Shown: in pieces, positions 24,914-34,152 of the stretch | How positions within the stretch are numbered: position 1 is the first letter of the stretch | Layout of the letters: each line of letters begins with the position of its first letter | NCBI RefSeq assembly: GCF_003797765.1 | Contig: NZ_RKMB01000026.1 | Coordinates: forward strand, 16,577 to 80,576 | Direction: 5' to 3' | DNA length: 64,000 bases | DNA from: Ramlibacter sp. WS9 | GTDB taxonomy: Bacteria > Pseudomonadota > Gammaproteobacteria > Burkholderiales > Burkholderiaceae_C | Program-made: the position numbers and the translations under genes | Notes under the pieces: model-generated | Seen by the model: only the letters and a program-made list of their open reading frames with translations | What the model was told of the DNA's origin: nothing | The model's database searches: none

Positions 24914-25168
24914 ATGCATCACGAACGCTCTTCTTCTCCTTGCGCCACGCACCAGGCCGAGCCGTCGGCCTGGACCTTGCTGTTCCGGCCTCTGTTTCAA
25001 GCGGGCCGCGGCTTCGCGTTTCCGTGCGACCCGCAGGGCGGCGTCGACATGGACGCGCTGAGCGAGCGCGCCCGCAACAACTACCTTTACGCGCGGGCGA
25101 TGATGGGCCGCGAGGTGACCTGGCCGAGCGTGCAGCGGGAAGATTTCAAGGCTCTGATGCCTGCTTAA
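24914..25168 (+). CDS. Small hypothetical protein
   Basis: 84 aa with no known domain. The C-terminal half (DALSERARNNYLYARAMMGREVTWPSV) looks like a compact conserved helix pair and gives some confidence that it is a real gene. The ATG at 24914 is chosen as the only start before this region. No partner gene is evident. The 171 bp upstream hold nothing recognisable. Confidence 0.5.
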   Translation: MHHERSSSPCATHQAEPSAWTLLFRPLFQAGRGFAFPCDPQGGVDMDALSERARNNYLYARAMMGREVTWPSVQREDFKALMPA

Positions 25169-25279
25169 CCGGCGGTGAAGACGGCGGTGAGGAGCTCATC
25201 GGCAGTGCGCGTTTGACGGAGTTCGCAAGTCGGCCTAGAGTGTTCAGTCGTCCGCAAACCTCACGCTTGGGAGGCCAAT

Positions 25280-26137
25280 ATGGACAGGAAAACGTTCCTC
25301 AAATCGGCGCTTCCCGGAATCACCGCTGTCCTGGGATGTCCGAGCTTCGGGCAGCCGGCGCGAATGAGGATCGGGCTGACCGCGGTGATCCTCAACGACC
25401 AGGCCGCATTCCTTTCGCGTTGGGCCGAGTACCTCTCCAAGCGAACCGGCACGCCGATCTCCTTCGTTTCCCGGGACACGTACCAGACCATCGTCGATCA
25501 GCTCCTCGCCGCCCAGCTGGACGCGGCGTGGCTCTGCGGTTATCCGTACGTGCTGCACCAAAGCCGCATGCAGCTGATCGCTGTCCCGCTCTACCAGGGC
25601 AAGCCGCTGTACCAGGCTTACCTGATCCGGCCGCTGCAGGGCGAGTCCGACATCAACAGCTGGGCGGACGTGAAAGGCAAGGTGGTCGCCTTCTCGGACC
25701 CGCTCTCCAACTCCGGTTGGCTGGTCGCACAGGCGCAGATGCGCGCCGCCGGCGTGGATCCACGCAGCCTCAAAAAGAGCTTCTTCGCGTACGGGCACCG
25801 GCATGTGGCGGAAGCTGTGGCATCGCGGCTGGCCCAGGCCGGCTCCATCGATGGCTATGTCTGGGAAACGATGCGGCAGCGCCGCATGCCCGCGGTGGAA
25901 CAGACGGAGGTTGCATGGAAGTCGGAGTTCTTCGGCTTCCCGCCCCTCGTCACCACGCACAGCGACAACGATGAACGCGTGCAAAAGCTCAAGACAGTCC
26001 TGCTGGACATGCGCAACGAGGCCGAGGGTCGTGACATTCTCCAAGCGCTCAATCTCACCGCATTCGAGGCAGGCTCGCCCTCCCTCTTCGATTCAATCAG
26101 CCGCAGTGCGGCGGCCATCCAGCCGCGCAAGACCTGA
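25280..26137 (+). CDS. PhnD-like phosphate/phosphonate-type substrate-binding protein
   Basis: 285 aa. N-terminal export signal (MDRKTFLKSALPGITAVLGC, possible lipobox at Cys20) and a type II periplasmic binding fold: MRIGLTAVILNDQAAFLSRWAEYL, LLAAQLDAAWLCGYPYV, DVKGKVVAFSDPLSNSGWLV and FFGFPPLVTTH. No ABC permease or ATPase follows; the next gene is a sensor kinase (1-bp overlap), so this protein probably acts as a periplasmic sensor subunit rather than for uptake. Ligand unknown. Confidence 0.78.
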   Translation: MDRKTFLKSALPGITAVLGCPSFGQPARMRIGLTAVILNDQAAFLSRWAEYLSKRTGTPISFVSRDTYQTIVDQLLAAQLDAAWLCGYPYVLHQSRMQLIAVPLYQGKPLYQAYLIRPLQGESDINSWADVKGKVVAFSDPLSNSGWLVAQAQMRAAGVDPRSLKKSFFAYGHRHVAEAVASRLAQAGSIDGYVWETMRQRRMPAVEQTEVAWKSEFFGFPPLVTTHSDNDERVQKLKTVLLDMRNEAEGRDILQALNLTAFEAGSPSLFDSISRSAAAIQPRKT

Positions 26138-28005
26138 TGCTGCGGAACCTGCCGTACCGGGCCCGGGTTCCGCTGGGCTTGGCGCTGGCCGTGGTCATCA
26201 CTGCACTGCTTGTCACCGCGGTAGCGGCGCAGGTGGCGGCACGCACCAGCAAGCTGGAAACCCTGGCTACGGTCAACGGAGCGATTGCCTTATTGCGCGC
26301 TCAGGCCCGCCCGTTGCTCGCCGAGGAAGACACATGGCGCCTGTATGTATTGCTGCGGGACACATCATTGATATTGCCCGGCCACACCGAAGGGCTCGCA
26401 CGCGCGGCCATCCTTGACACGCAGGGCCGAATCGTCGCCTCTTCGGATCCTTCGGCGCTGGAAACGGGCCGGGCAGTGTTCCACGCCCAGGGACTTGACA
26501 AGCGTCTCACGGTGGAGCGAGACGATGAATCCGTTGCACTTGTCGATCCCATCAGCAGCGAAGATGGCCTCGTCCTGGGATATTCCTATGTCGAGGTCGA
26601 CGGGCCGGTGTTCCGGCCGGAATGGGCGGCCATGGCCAAGCCAGCCTTGTTCGGCACCCTGCTCGCGATCGCGCTTCTTGTACCGGCGGGGTGGGTGGTG
26701 GGCAACCGCATGGCAAGACCGATCGGGCAGTTGGCGGGCACCATTTCGGAAATGGGCCGGTCTGACCCCGGCGCATTGCTCTCGGAGCTGCGGGATGAAC
26801 GCGACCCCGAACTCAGACGCATCGGCGGCGCCGTCAAGCAGTTGCTTGTCGAGATGGAAGAACGCAAGCGCTCCGAAGAGGCCCTGCGCGAGAGCGAGGC
26901 CCGCTTTCGCGCGGTCTTCGAACATGCAGTGGACGCGTTCTTCCTGCTGGACCCCGAGCTCAAGGTGATCGACGTCAACGGGCAAGCCTGCGAGGCCCTG
27001 GGCTACAGCCGGGAAGAACTGGTCGGCATGCACCCACGCCAGTTCGATGCCAAACTGGACGAGCGCTCGATCGAGTTGGTGCGCGCACGTGTTCGCGCGG
27101 GTGAAACGATCACGTTCGAAACCCTTCATCGGAAGAGCGACGGCACCGTGTTTCCGGTCGAAATCCGCAGCCGGACTTTTTTGCGTGGAGGGGAGCAGCT
27201 GTACCTTGCGCTCGCCCGCGACATCAGCGAGCGCAAGCGGACCGAGCAGACGGTGCGGGCCAAGGACCAGGCGCTGCAGGCTGTGCGCGCGGAGCTGGCG
27301 CGCGTGTCTCGCGTGATGACGCTGGGGGAACTCACCGCCTCCATCGCCCACGAGGTCAACCAGCCCTTGGCCGCCATGGTCGCCAACGCCGCCGCTGTGA
27401 AGCGCTGGCTCGCGGCGGACCCACCCCAGACCGAGAAGGCCCGGCGCGCGCTCCAGAGCATTGCCGATGACGGCCGGCGGGCGGGCGAAGTCATCAAGCG
27501 GGTCCGTGCACTCGTCCAGCGCCGGCCGGCGCCCATGGCCCCGCTCGGCGTCAACGACGCCATCGCCGATGTCATCGCGCTGGCTCAGCAGGAACTGCGC
27601 TCGAACGATGTCGTCCTGTCCAGGCGGTTGGCCGAAGGCTTGCCGTCCGTGCTGGGCGACAGGATCCAGCTGCAGCAGGTGCTGCTCAACCTGGTCATCA
27701 ATGCCGTCGAAGCGATGAGCGCAGTGACGGATCGCCCGCGCGTGCTGACGATCACCTCGGGCCTTCATGAACCGGGCGCGGTATTGGTCGAAGTGCGCGA
27801 TACCGGGCCGGGTCTCGAGCACGAACACGGGGAGCACTTGTTCGAGGCGTTCTACACGACCAAGCCCGAAGGCCTCGGCATCGGCTTGTCGATCAGCCGT
27901 TCCATCATCGAGGCGCACGGCGGCCGGCTCTCGGCCGCACCAAACATACCGCACGGGGCGCTCTTCCGCTTTACACTGCCTGTGCAAGGAGACGCCAGCG
28001 CATGA
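26137..28005 (+). CDS. PAS-domain sensor histidine kinase
   Basis: 622 aa. TM1 at ~10-35, periplasmic segment to ~165, TM2 at ~168-188, HAMP (RMARPIGQLAGTISEMG), PAS domain with SEARFRAVFEHAVDAFFLLD and a PAC end, H-box GELTASIAHEVNQPLAAMV, N-box LLNLVINAVEAM and G boxes (DTGPGLEHE, GLGIGLSIS). The HEVNQPL H-box is that of kinases paired with FixJ-type regulators. It overlaps the binding-protein gene by 1 bp and the regulator gene by 4 bp, so the three form one operon. Confidence 0.87.
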   Translation: MLRNLPYRARVPLGLALAVVITALLVTAVAAQVAARTSKLETLATVNGAIALLRAQARPLLAEEDTWRLYVLLRDTSLILPGHTEGLARAAILDTQGRIVASSDPSALETGRAVFHAQGLDKRLTVERDDESVALVDPISSEDGLVLGYSYVEVDGPVFRPEWAAMAKPALFGTLLAIALLVPAGWVVGNRMARPIGQLAGTISEMGRSDPGALLSELRDERDPELRRIGGAVKQLLVEMEERKRSEEALRESEARFRAVFEHAVDAFFLLDPELKVIDVNGQACEALGYSREELVGMHPRQFDAKLDERSIELVRARVRAGETITFETLHRKSDGTVFPVEIRSRTFLRGGEQLYLALARDISERKRTEQTVRAKDQALQAVRAELARVSRVMTLGELTASIAHEVNQPLAAMVANAAAVKRWLAADPPQTEKARRALQSIADDGRRAGEVIKRVRALVQRRPAPMAPLGVNDAIADVIALAQQELRSNDVVLSRRLAEGLPSVLGDRIQLQQVLLNLVINAVEAMSAVTDRPRVLTITSGLHEPGAVLVEVRDTGPGLEHEHGEHLFEAFYTTKPEGLGIGLSISRSIIEAHGGRLSAAPNIPHGALFRFTLPVQGDASA

Positions 28006-28643
28006 ACGACAACCGCGCAGTCGTGTTCGTCATTGACGATGATGCGTCCATGCGCGGGGCTTTGGACAACCTGCTCAGCTCGGTGGGGCTCGACGTGCGG
28101 GTGTTTCCCTCTCCGCAAGAGTTCCTCGGCGCCGAACGCCCCCATGCTCCCGGCTGCATCCTGCTGGACCTGCGTTTGCCCGGCATGAGCGGGCTTGTTG
28201 TGCAGCAGGAATTCGCCACCCGAGGCATCGCGCTACCGGTGATCTTCATCTCCGGCTACGCAGACGTGCCGATCACCGTGCGGGCCATGAAAGCCGGAGC
28301 GGTGGAGTTCCTCACCAAGCCCTTCCACGAGCAGGAGTTGCTGGACGCCGTACACACGGCCATCGAACGCGACACCGCCAGGCACGGCGAGGCGGGCCAG
28401 GCCTCCGACCTGCGCGCGCGGTTCGACACGCTGACGCCACGCGAACGCGAAGTGATGGGGCTGGTCGCGGACGGGCGGGCCAACAAGCAGATTGCTGCCG
28501 AGCTGGGCGTGAGCCTGGTCACGGTGAAGGTTCATCGAGGGCACGTCATGCACAAGATGCTGGCCCAATCCGTAGCCGACCTGGTGCGCATGTCCGACCA
28601 GCTCGGCCTGCGGGCGGCTTCTGGTCCTATACCAAGGTGTTAG
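28002..28643 (+). CDS. FixJ-family response regulator (receiver + LuxR HTH)
   Basis: 213 aa. Receiver domain with acidic pocket VIDDDASMR, phospho-acceptor in ILLDLRLPGMSG and Lys in TKPFHEQEL, a short linker, then a LuxR/FixJ helix-turn-helix (LTPREREVMGLVADGRANKQIAAELGVS and VTVKVHRGHVMHKM). It is translationally coupled (ATGA) to the kinase gene and is its evident partner. Confidence 0.88.
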   Translation: MNDNRAVVFVIDDDASMRGALDNLLSSVGLDVRVFPSPQEFLGAERPHAPGCILLDLRLPGMSGLVVQQEFATRGIALPVIFISGYADVPITVRAMKAGAVEFLTKPFHEQELLDAVHTAIERDTARHGEAGQASDLRARFDTLTPREREVMGLVADGRANKQIAAELGVSLVTVKVHRGHVMHKMLAQSVADLVRMSDQLGLRAASGPIPRC

Positions 28644-28717
28644 ACCGCGATCCTTCCGTGCCATAGTTCTGCGCCACAAAGCGGACTACTCTGCATTTTC
28701 AGGTGCGGGAGGATCGA

Positions 28718-29119
28718 ATGCCGGAAGCTCCGTTGGTCGCGATCGTGGATGACGACTCATCCATGCGCGAAGCCACGTCGAATTTCCTGCAGGCGGCCGG
28801 CTTGAGCACCGTCACCTTCGAAGACGCGAGCAGCTTCCTCCAATCCGCGCGACGCCGCAGCGCTGCGTGCCTGGTCACCGACGTTCGCATGCCCGGCATC
28901 ACCGGGTTCGAGCTGTACCAGAAGCTCGTGGCGTCTGGTGAGGCCATCCCCACCGTTCTGATGACCGCGTATCTCAACGATTCGGTGCGTGCACGCGCGC
29001 GGGAAGCGGGCATGGTGTGCTGCCTCGGCAAGCCGTTCGCGCCCGAGGAATTGCTCGATTGCGTGCTGAATGCGCTGGCGGGAGGGAGGCAGTGCGGCGG
29101 GGAAACGGGGGAGGAGTGA
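28718..29119 (+). CDS. Single-domain response regulator (FixJ-type receiver)
   Basis: 133 aa. Receiver domain only: VDDDSSMREATSNFL, phospho-acceptor in LVTDVRMPGITGFE, Thr in LMTAYLND and Lys in GKPFAPEELL; no output domain. It lies 74 bp after the FixJ-type regulator. The GGGAGGATCGA leader gives a good ribosome site for the ATG at 28718. It could be a phosphate sink or a second output of the upstream kinase. Confidence 0.82.
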   Translation: MPEAPLVAIVDDDSSMREATSNFLQAAGLSTVTFEDASSFLQSARRRSAACLVTDVRMPGITGFELYQKLVASGEAIPTVLMTAYLNDSVRARAREAGMVCCLGKPFAPEELLDCVLNALAGGRQCGGETGEE

Positions 29120-29155
29120 GGGCTGTCATGCCAGGTGGTCGTAGCTTGCAGGCCC

Positions 29156-29172
29156 ATAGCACTTAGTGCTAT
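29156..29172. promoter_or_regulatory. higBA operator palindrome
   Basis: A perfect 8-1-8 palindrome (ATAGCACT / AGTGCTAT) 24 bp ahead of the toxin gene, overlapping a TATGCT -10-like sequence. The HigA-type antitoxin encoded downstream is the likely ligand. Confidence 0.7.
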
Positions 29173-29196
29173 GCTTCTGACAAGGGGAGGCTGGGC

Positions 29197-29592
29197 ATGG
29201 CGATCTACAAGACTCGGTGGTTCGACCGCTGGGCGCGCAAGCAAGGATTGAGCATGCCGAGCCTCTGCGACGCAGTGCGCGAGATGACCGACGGGCTGTA
29301 TGACGCCGATCTCGGCGGCGGCCTGTTGAAGAAGCGGATTGCGCGGCCTGGGCAAGGAAAGAGTGGCGGCTTTCGCACGCTGGTCGCCACCAATAGGGGC
29401 GGCCGCTGGATTTTCCTTTTCGGCTTTCCCAAGAATGAGCGCAGCAACATCGACAAGGACGAAGAAGAGGCCTTGAAGAAGTTGGCGGCGCACCTGCTGT
29501 CACTGACGCCGCAGGCGATCGGCCAGGCGCAGCGTGCTGGCGAATTGATGGAAGTAGATTGTGATGCGCAAGACGAAATCTCCGATTCTTGA
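29197..29592 (+). CDS. higB: HigB/RelE-type toxin (DUF1044-like)
   Basis: 131 aa. KTRWFDRWARKQGL and the central LLKKRIARPGQGKSGGFRTLVAT followed by RWIFLFGFPKNERSNIDKDEEEALKKLA are characteristic of the RelE-superfamily toxins annotated HigB-2/DUF1044. These are mRNA interferases. The gene precedes its antitoxin, as in higBA loci, and overlaps it by 29 bp. Confidence 0.85.
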   Translation: MAIYKTRWFDRWARKQGLSMPSLCDAVREMTDGLYDADLGGGLLKKRIARPGQGKSGGFRTLVATNRGGRWIFLFGFPKNERSNIDKDEEEALKKLAAHLLSLTPQAIGQAQRAGELMEVDCDAQDEISDS

Positions 29593-29878
29593 GGCCGTCC
29601 ACGAAACGGCCAAAGGCCTCCACAAGGCGGGCGTGATGGACCAGGTCACGTTGCGTGAATTCGACCGTCTCTGCCTGCCTCCGGTCGAACCGCTGAAACC
29701 GCAGCAGATCAAAAAGATCCGCGAGGCGTCGCATGTCAGCCAGGCCGTGTTTGCCCGCCTGCTCAACACCAGCCTCTCGACGGTGCAGAAGTGGGAGATC
29801 GGCCAAAAGAAGCCGACCGGCACGGCATTGAAGCTGTTGCACCTCGTTGAGAAGCGGGGCTTGGACATCGTGGCCTGA
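29564..29878 (+). CDS. higA: HigA-type HTH antitoxin
   Basis: 104 aa. The C-terminal half is a Cro/C1-type HTH (IKKIREASHVSQAVFARLLNTSLSTVQKWEIG), matching antitoxins paired with RelE/HigB toxins. The ATG at 29564 is preferred to the GTG three bases earlier. It overlaps the toxin gene, so it is translationally coupled. It should bind the palindrome at 29156-29172 to repress the operon. Confidence 0.86.
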   Translation: MRKTKSPILEAVHETAKGLHKAGVMDQVTLREFDRLCLPPVEPLKPQQIKKIREASHVSQAVFARLLNTSLSTVQKWEIGQKKPTGTALKLLHLVEKRGLDIVA

Positions 29879-29906
29879 CCACAGCCGTTAGCGCTTGCGC
29901 GGGCCC

Positions 29907-31115
29907 TCACGCCCCCGCTTCCGCCTCCGGCCACAGCCGCGGAAAGTAGAACCGAAGCGAATGCTGCGGCACGCCGAAGCGCAGCTTGCCGTGCGGCGAG
30001 TCGGTGGCCAGCAGGCCGCGCTTGAGCAAGGCCGTGATCTGCGCCGTGGCCAAACGGTCGCCCAGGCCCAGCATCGCCTTGAAATCGCTGCGCTCCAGCT
30101 CGGACCGTGTCAGCCACAGGTAATGCAGCGCGCGCTGCGCTTCGGAGCGGACACCTTGCTTCACGACCTGTTCCTCATAGGCCAGGCAGGCCGCGATGCG
30201 GTCCTTCATGCCATCTACATCCAGCAGGGTGCTCATGAAGCGCACCTGGTCCAGCGATAGCCCCAGCACGTAGTCGATCCATCCGGCCAATGCCCGCTCC
30301 GACAGGTTGCCGCGGCCGTCCAAATCGCCTGCACGCGGCTGGTCGGCGGCCGCTAACTGGGCGTAGTAGGCCTCTTGCGAGCGTGCGAACCCGCGTAGTG
30401 GCGACCACAGGCCGTTGGTCAGCCCCTGGGCGCCGAACGCCAGATGCGTGTGCAGGCGCATCACGCGGCCATTGCCGTCGCGAAACGGGTGAATCCAGGC
30501 CAAGCGGTGATGCGAAGCGGCGGCAGCCACGATCTGCAGCTCACCGCGCCGCACGCCGCCGTAGAAGGAGCCCCAGCGCCCCAGCATCGCGGGAATGGCC
30601 GTGTGTGCCGGGGCCGCATGCACGCCGACGCTCACGTTGCGGTCTCGCAGCGCGCCCGGCACCAGTGCGTCGCCCTCGGGCAGCACGCGATCCGCCTCGG
30701 GCAAGCGGGCAAAAAGGTCTTGATGGATCTCGCGCACCATCTGCGCAGACCAGACGTGGCCGCCGGACCATTCGCGCCAATGCGCCTCGATGGCGGCCTC
30801 TGTCTCCATGTGCGCGAGCGCCAGCCGCTGCCGCCGCGCCTTGTCGGCGTCTTGCGAATAGTCATTGCGCAAGGCGCGCTCGATGTCGATGGGCAAGGTG
30901 TGCTGGCCCTCGATGCGGTTGCTGTAGTACGAGTTCATGGCGCGCAGCAGCACCCGCAACTCGGGCGGCGCACCGGTGCCGGCCAGTCGGAGCGCCTCGC
31001 GCTGCAGGTCATGCGCCTGCTCCAGCAGCGGCGCGAGCAGGCGTTCGCCCGGCAGCAGCGGCTCCATCTGCGTGGGATCGCCGTTGAACTCGAACTTTTG
31101 CGACTTGGCGACCAT
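29907..31115 (-). CDS. Fic-domain protein (AMPylator-type), self-inhibited class
   Basis: 402 aa. An inhibitory motif SNRIEG at residues 65-70 ((S/T)xxxE(G/N)) precedes the Fic core, and the active site HPFRDGNGR lies at residues 209-217. The order makes it a class II Fic protein (inhibitory helix N-terminal to the Fic domain). A C-terminal winged-helix-like region follows (LERSDFKAMLGLGDRLATAQITALLKRGLL). Fic enzymes usually transfer AMP to protein side chains. Start at 31115 (MVAKSQKFEF) is chosen over upstream extensions. Confidence 0.88.
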   Translation of the reverse strand: MVAKSQKFEFNGDPTQMEPLLPGERLLAPLLEQAHDLQREALRLAGTGAPPELRVLLRAMNSYYSNRIEGQHTLPIDIERALRNDYSQDADKARRQRLALAHMETEAAIEAHWREWSGGHVWSAQMVREIHQDLFARLPEADRVLPEGDALVPGALRDRNVSVGVHAAPAHTAIPAMLGRWGSFYGGVRRGELQIVAAAASHHRLAWIHPFRDGNGRVMRLHTHLAFGAQGLTNGLWSPLRGFARSQEAYYAQLAAADQPRAGDLDGRGNLSERALAGWIDYVLGLSLDQVRFMSTLLDVDGMKDRIAACLAYEEQVVKQGVRSEAQRALHYLWLTRSELERSDFKAMLGLGDRLATAQITALLKRGLLATDSPHGKLRFGVPQHSLRFYFPRLWPEAEAGA

Positions 31116-31234
31116 GCGCAAGCCTATGTCAGCAAAGAACTTTTTGCAATTTGTGCGGGAGTTTTTGCGACTTTGGCTGCGACTTGATCCGCCCCTCGCG
31201 CACCTCGACGTCGAAATACTCAGCCCCCGCCAAC

Positions 31235-32389
31235 CTACCCACCCAGCATCGACCACAACGGAACGGCCTCGATGCCATCAGCCAATGCAAAGCGATGCAG
31301 GCCGGGATGGACGACATACAGCACATCGAGCTTCAGATCATCCATTGCGATGCGCATGGAGGGCGTCAGCCGGGGCGCGTCCGCGCGCTTGAACTCGACG
31401 CCAACGCGCTGGGTGCCCTTGAACATCAACAAGTCCAGCTCGGCACCCTGGTGCGTCGCCCAGAACCACGCCTGGTCCGGCTTGGCCAGGCGCAGCACCT
31501 GCTCCAGTGCAAACCCTTCCCAGCTGGCGCCGGCGCGCGGATGGGTCAGCAGCTGGGCCATCGATTCCACGCCCATCAGCGCGTGCAGTAACCCTGTGTC
31601 GCGGAAATAGATCTTCGGTGCCTTTACCTGCCGCTTGCCCAGGTTTTCATGCCAAGGCTGCAGCTGGCGCACCATCATCGTTTGCGTCAGGATGTCCAGG
31701 TAGCGGCGAATCGTAGGCTGCGACACCGCCAGCGACCGCGCGGGATCGGCCGCCGACCAGATCTGCCCGTGGTAGTGGGCCAGCATGGTCCAGAAGCGCA
31801 ACATCGCCGGGGCGGCAACGTCCAGGCCGAACTGCGGCAAGTCGCTGTTCACATGCATGGCGATCGCACCTTGCCGCCACGCGAAGCTGTCAGCGTCGTT
31901 CCCGGCGAGGTACGAGCGCGGAAACCCACCGCGCAGCCAGAGGCCGTCCGCCACTTCGTCCTGCCACCCGCCGGCCGCCCCCGTCACCTCTTGCAGGTCG
32001 AAGCCGCCGACTTCGACGGTTTCGACACGCCCGAGAAGCGACTCGCCGGCCTGCCGGGCCAGGCTGGGCGATGCACTGCCAAGCAGCAGATATTGGCCGG
32101 GGGCGTCCGAGCGGTCCATCAGCACCCGCAGCAGCGGAAACAGCTCGGGTTGGCGTTGCACCTCGTCGATGACCACCAGCCCCTGCAACCGCTCCAGCAC
32201 CTGCACGGGTTGCGCGAGCCGCTGTGCGTGGAGCGGGTATTCCAGGTCGAAGTAGTTGGGCGAGTCGCGCGAGACAAACCGCTGCGCCAGCGTGCTCTTG
32301 CCCGCCTGGCGCGGCCCCACCAGCGCAACGCCGCGGGAGCGGCCGAGCGCGCGGCGTACGGAATGTTCGAGGGTGGGACGGGACAGCAT
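31235..32389 (-). CDS. ATPase with DUF4143 domain
   Basis: 384 aa. N-terminal AAA domain with Walker A GPRQAGKST and Walker B LVVIDEVQRQP, arginine finger region LLGSASPSL, and a C-terminal DUF4143 domain (PKIYFRDTGLLHALMG, then EGFALEQVL and AELDLLMF, a nuclease-like fold element). This family is widespread, often near toxin or Fic genes; its biological role is unknown. A dyad sequence precedes the gene. Confidence 0.85.
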   Translation of the reverse strand: MLSRPTLEHSVRRALGRSRGVALVGPRQAGKSTLAQRFVSRDSPNYFDLEYPLHAQRLAQPVQVLERLQGLVVIDEVQRQPELFPLLRVLMDRSDAPGQYLLLGSASPSLARQAGESLLGRVETVEVGGFDLQEVTGAAGGWQDEVADGLWLRGGFPRSYLAGNDADSFAWRQGAIAMHVNSDLPQFGLDVAAPAMLRFWTMLAHYHGQIWSAADPARSLAVSQPTIRRYLDILTQTMMVRQLQPWHENLGKRQVKAPKIYFRDTGLLHALMGVESMAQLLTHPRAGASWEGFALEQVLRLAKPDQAWFWATHQGAELDLLMFKGTQRVGVEFKRADAPRLTPSMRIAMDDLKLDVLYVVHPGLHRFALADGIEAVPLWSMLGG

Positions 32390-32410
32390 TTCGCTATGTT
32401 AGCAGCCACA

Positions 32411-32447
32411 CCATGAAAAACGAAAGGCTGGCTTTCATATTTCATGG
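32411..32447. promoter_or_regulatory. Dyad upstream of the DUF4143 ATPase gene
   Basis: 8-bp arms CCATGAAA and TTTCATGG, 21 bp apart, enclose a nested GAAAG..CTTTC. It lies 22 bp upstream of the start at 32389 and could be an operator. The rest of the 161-bp gap shows only a partial TGTCATGCC repeat start near 32488. Confidence 0.4.
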
Positions 32448-32550
32448 AAGACTCAACACCGAAACCGGCGATCCCTTCCGTTGGAGCTGTCATGCCAAAT
32501 CGCCAGCCACCCGCCCAGCGGCCCCGAAGCCGCCATCGACCGATCCCGCC

Positions 32551-33867
32551 CTATCCCTTCAACCGCGCAACCATCTCCGGATAAACCACCTTCTGCAAGA
32601 CATTCGCCAGGTAGCTCTGGTTGCCAAGCGCCGCCGCCGCCTCTGAAGGCGCCCTGGCTCGAATGCCTTCAACGTCTTTCAACACCGCCTCCGTCGCAGG
32701 CAGCAGGTTCTTCGCCATCTGCTCCACGATGCGCCGCGCCGGCCGCTCGGGCACGCCCAGTTCCGCACCCGCTTCCAGCACGCTCTTCAGGCTGACTTGG
32801 CCGAACGTCTTCGCGCCGGGCAACTCTATGGCCATCGGCACAGTGGGCCAAGTTGCATTTGCGTCGGCGACGGCGCGCGTGTAGTAGGCGCCCGTACTCA
32901 GAAGGTCGTAGTGCGGCGCCAGGAAGACGCCGTCTGCGCCCACGCGGAAAGACAGGTTCTTGAGGTGACAGTCGTCGTTGGCCACCAGGATGTTGAACAC
33001 CAGCCACGAGAACAGGCGCAGGCGCGCCGCGGCCCGGTTGGTGCATGCGGCAATGATGTCGCGCAGCGCCGCCAGCGATGCGCCCGTGTGCTTGAACAGC
33101 CTGTCGCGGTTCAGCAGCTGGCAGGCGTCGATGATGTGCATGCGCTTCACGTGCATGTTCTTCGCGCCACCATCGCGGTGGCGGTCAAAGCGCTCGACGA
33201 TGTACACCGGTTCGGGCACGTACATCATCCACACCTGCGGCACGTCGAGGCGCAGCGCCGCAGCCAAGCGCATCGTCAGGTATTCGTTGAACACCGAAGC
33301 GGGGTACATGTCCGGCTTCTGGTGGTCGGGCTTCAGGATGTGCGTCGACGGCGTGGCGCCTTCGGGCTCGTAGAGCTCGCCGCCCAGGTAGTTCACCAGC
33401 AGCTTGTGTTGCGCGCCGGCCAGTGACATGCGCTTGGGTGCGCCGCTGGCAAGCGTTGCGCGCGGCAGGTTCCGGATGCGATCGTTCAGCGCGTCGGGCG
33501 GCAACGGTTGCATGCCGCCACGGGCCGGCGGCGGCATGTCGGGCGGCAGCAACGTGAGGGAGCCGGCAGATTCGGCGCCCAGGTATTCGAGTAACGCAAA
33601 CGCGTCCATGGCGTCGCGGATGCCCGCTTCGCGAGCCAGCGCCTCGCGCAGCAACTCCTCAGGCAGGAGGTTGTCGAAGTACCACTGAACCGGGCGGGCC
33701 GTTCCGCCGTCTTCATGGCGAAGCTCCGACCGGGCCAAAGCCGGCGAAAGGTCGAAGCTGTCCGTGGCCTGCGCCCACTGCGGGTCGTATTCAATCGCCC
33801 AAAGGTTGTTGCCCTCTTGCAGCGTGCCGATCCGGCGTTGGTCGATCCAGACGTGCAGGCTACGCAT
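32551..33867 (-). CDS. hipA: HipA-type serine/threonine kinase toxin
   Basis: 438 aa. HipA N-terminal domain (LHVWIDQRRIGTLQEGNN...), ATP-loop region MSLAGAQHKLLVN, catalytic loop ANDDCHLKNLSF (Asp and Asn) and the metal-binding Asp in LAPHYDLLST. Complete kinase core. HipA homologues phosphorylate aminoacyl-tRNA synthetases (GltX in E. coli), arresting growth. It overlaps hipB by 8 bp and is held in check by it. Confidence 0.9.
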   Translation of the reverse strand: MRSLHVWIDQRRIGTLQEGNNLWAIEYDPQWAQATDSFDLSPALARSELRHEDGGTARPVQWYFDNLLPEELLREALAREAGIRDAMDAFALLEYLGAESAGSLTLLPPDMPPPARGGMQPLPPDALNDRIRNLPRATLASGAPKRMSLAGAQHKLLVNYLGGELYEPEGATPSTHILKPDHQKPDMYPASVFNEYLTMRLAAALRLDVPQVWMMYVPEPVYIVERFDRHRDGGAKNMHVKRMHIIDACQLLNRDRLFKHTGASLAALRDIIAACTNRAAARLRLFSWLVFNILVANDDCHLKNLSFRVGADGVFLAPHYDLLSTGAYYTRAVADANATWPTVPMAIELPGAKTFGQVSLKSVLEAGAELGVPERPARRIVEQMAKNLLPATEAVLKDVEGIRARAPSEAAAALGNQSYLANVLQKVVYPEMVARLKG

Positions 33868-34144
33868 CTTGCGCGTGCGCCTTGGCGTTGCGCTTGGCCC
33901 GCTGCTTGTCGACTTCTTCGGCGGCAGAGTCGGGAATCTCGGCGTTCAAGGTGACGCCGGCCTCCGAGAGAAGCTTGAGGACCAAGCCCAGCTGGACGGT
34001 GGGTTTGCCCCGCTCCACGTCCGCGGCAAACTGCTTGCTCACGCCGGCCGTGGCGGCCAGGTCGTCCTGGCGAACGCGCGCACTTTTGCGGACGGCCCTG
34101 AGCAACAGGGCGAGGTCTTCGACGGAGCGGACAGGGAATTTCAT
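33860..34144 (-). CDS. hipB: HipB-type HTH antitoxin
   Basis: 94 aa. Cro/C1-type HTH (LALLLRAVRKSARVRQDDLAATAGVSKQFAADVERGKPT) with a charged C-terminal tail. Start at 34144 (MKFPVRSVEDLA) fits the HipB length; an in-frame ATG at 34222 would run through the operator and is rejected. It forms the HipA-inhibiting, operator-bound complex. Confidence 0.87.
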   Translation of the reverse strand: MKFPVRSVEDLALLLRAVRKSARVRQDDLAATAGVSKQFAADVERGKPTVQLGLVLKLLSEAGVTLNAEIPDSAAEEVDKQRAKRNAKAHAQDA

Positions 34145-34152
34145 TGGCGGAA

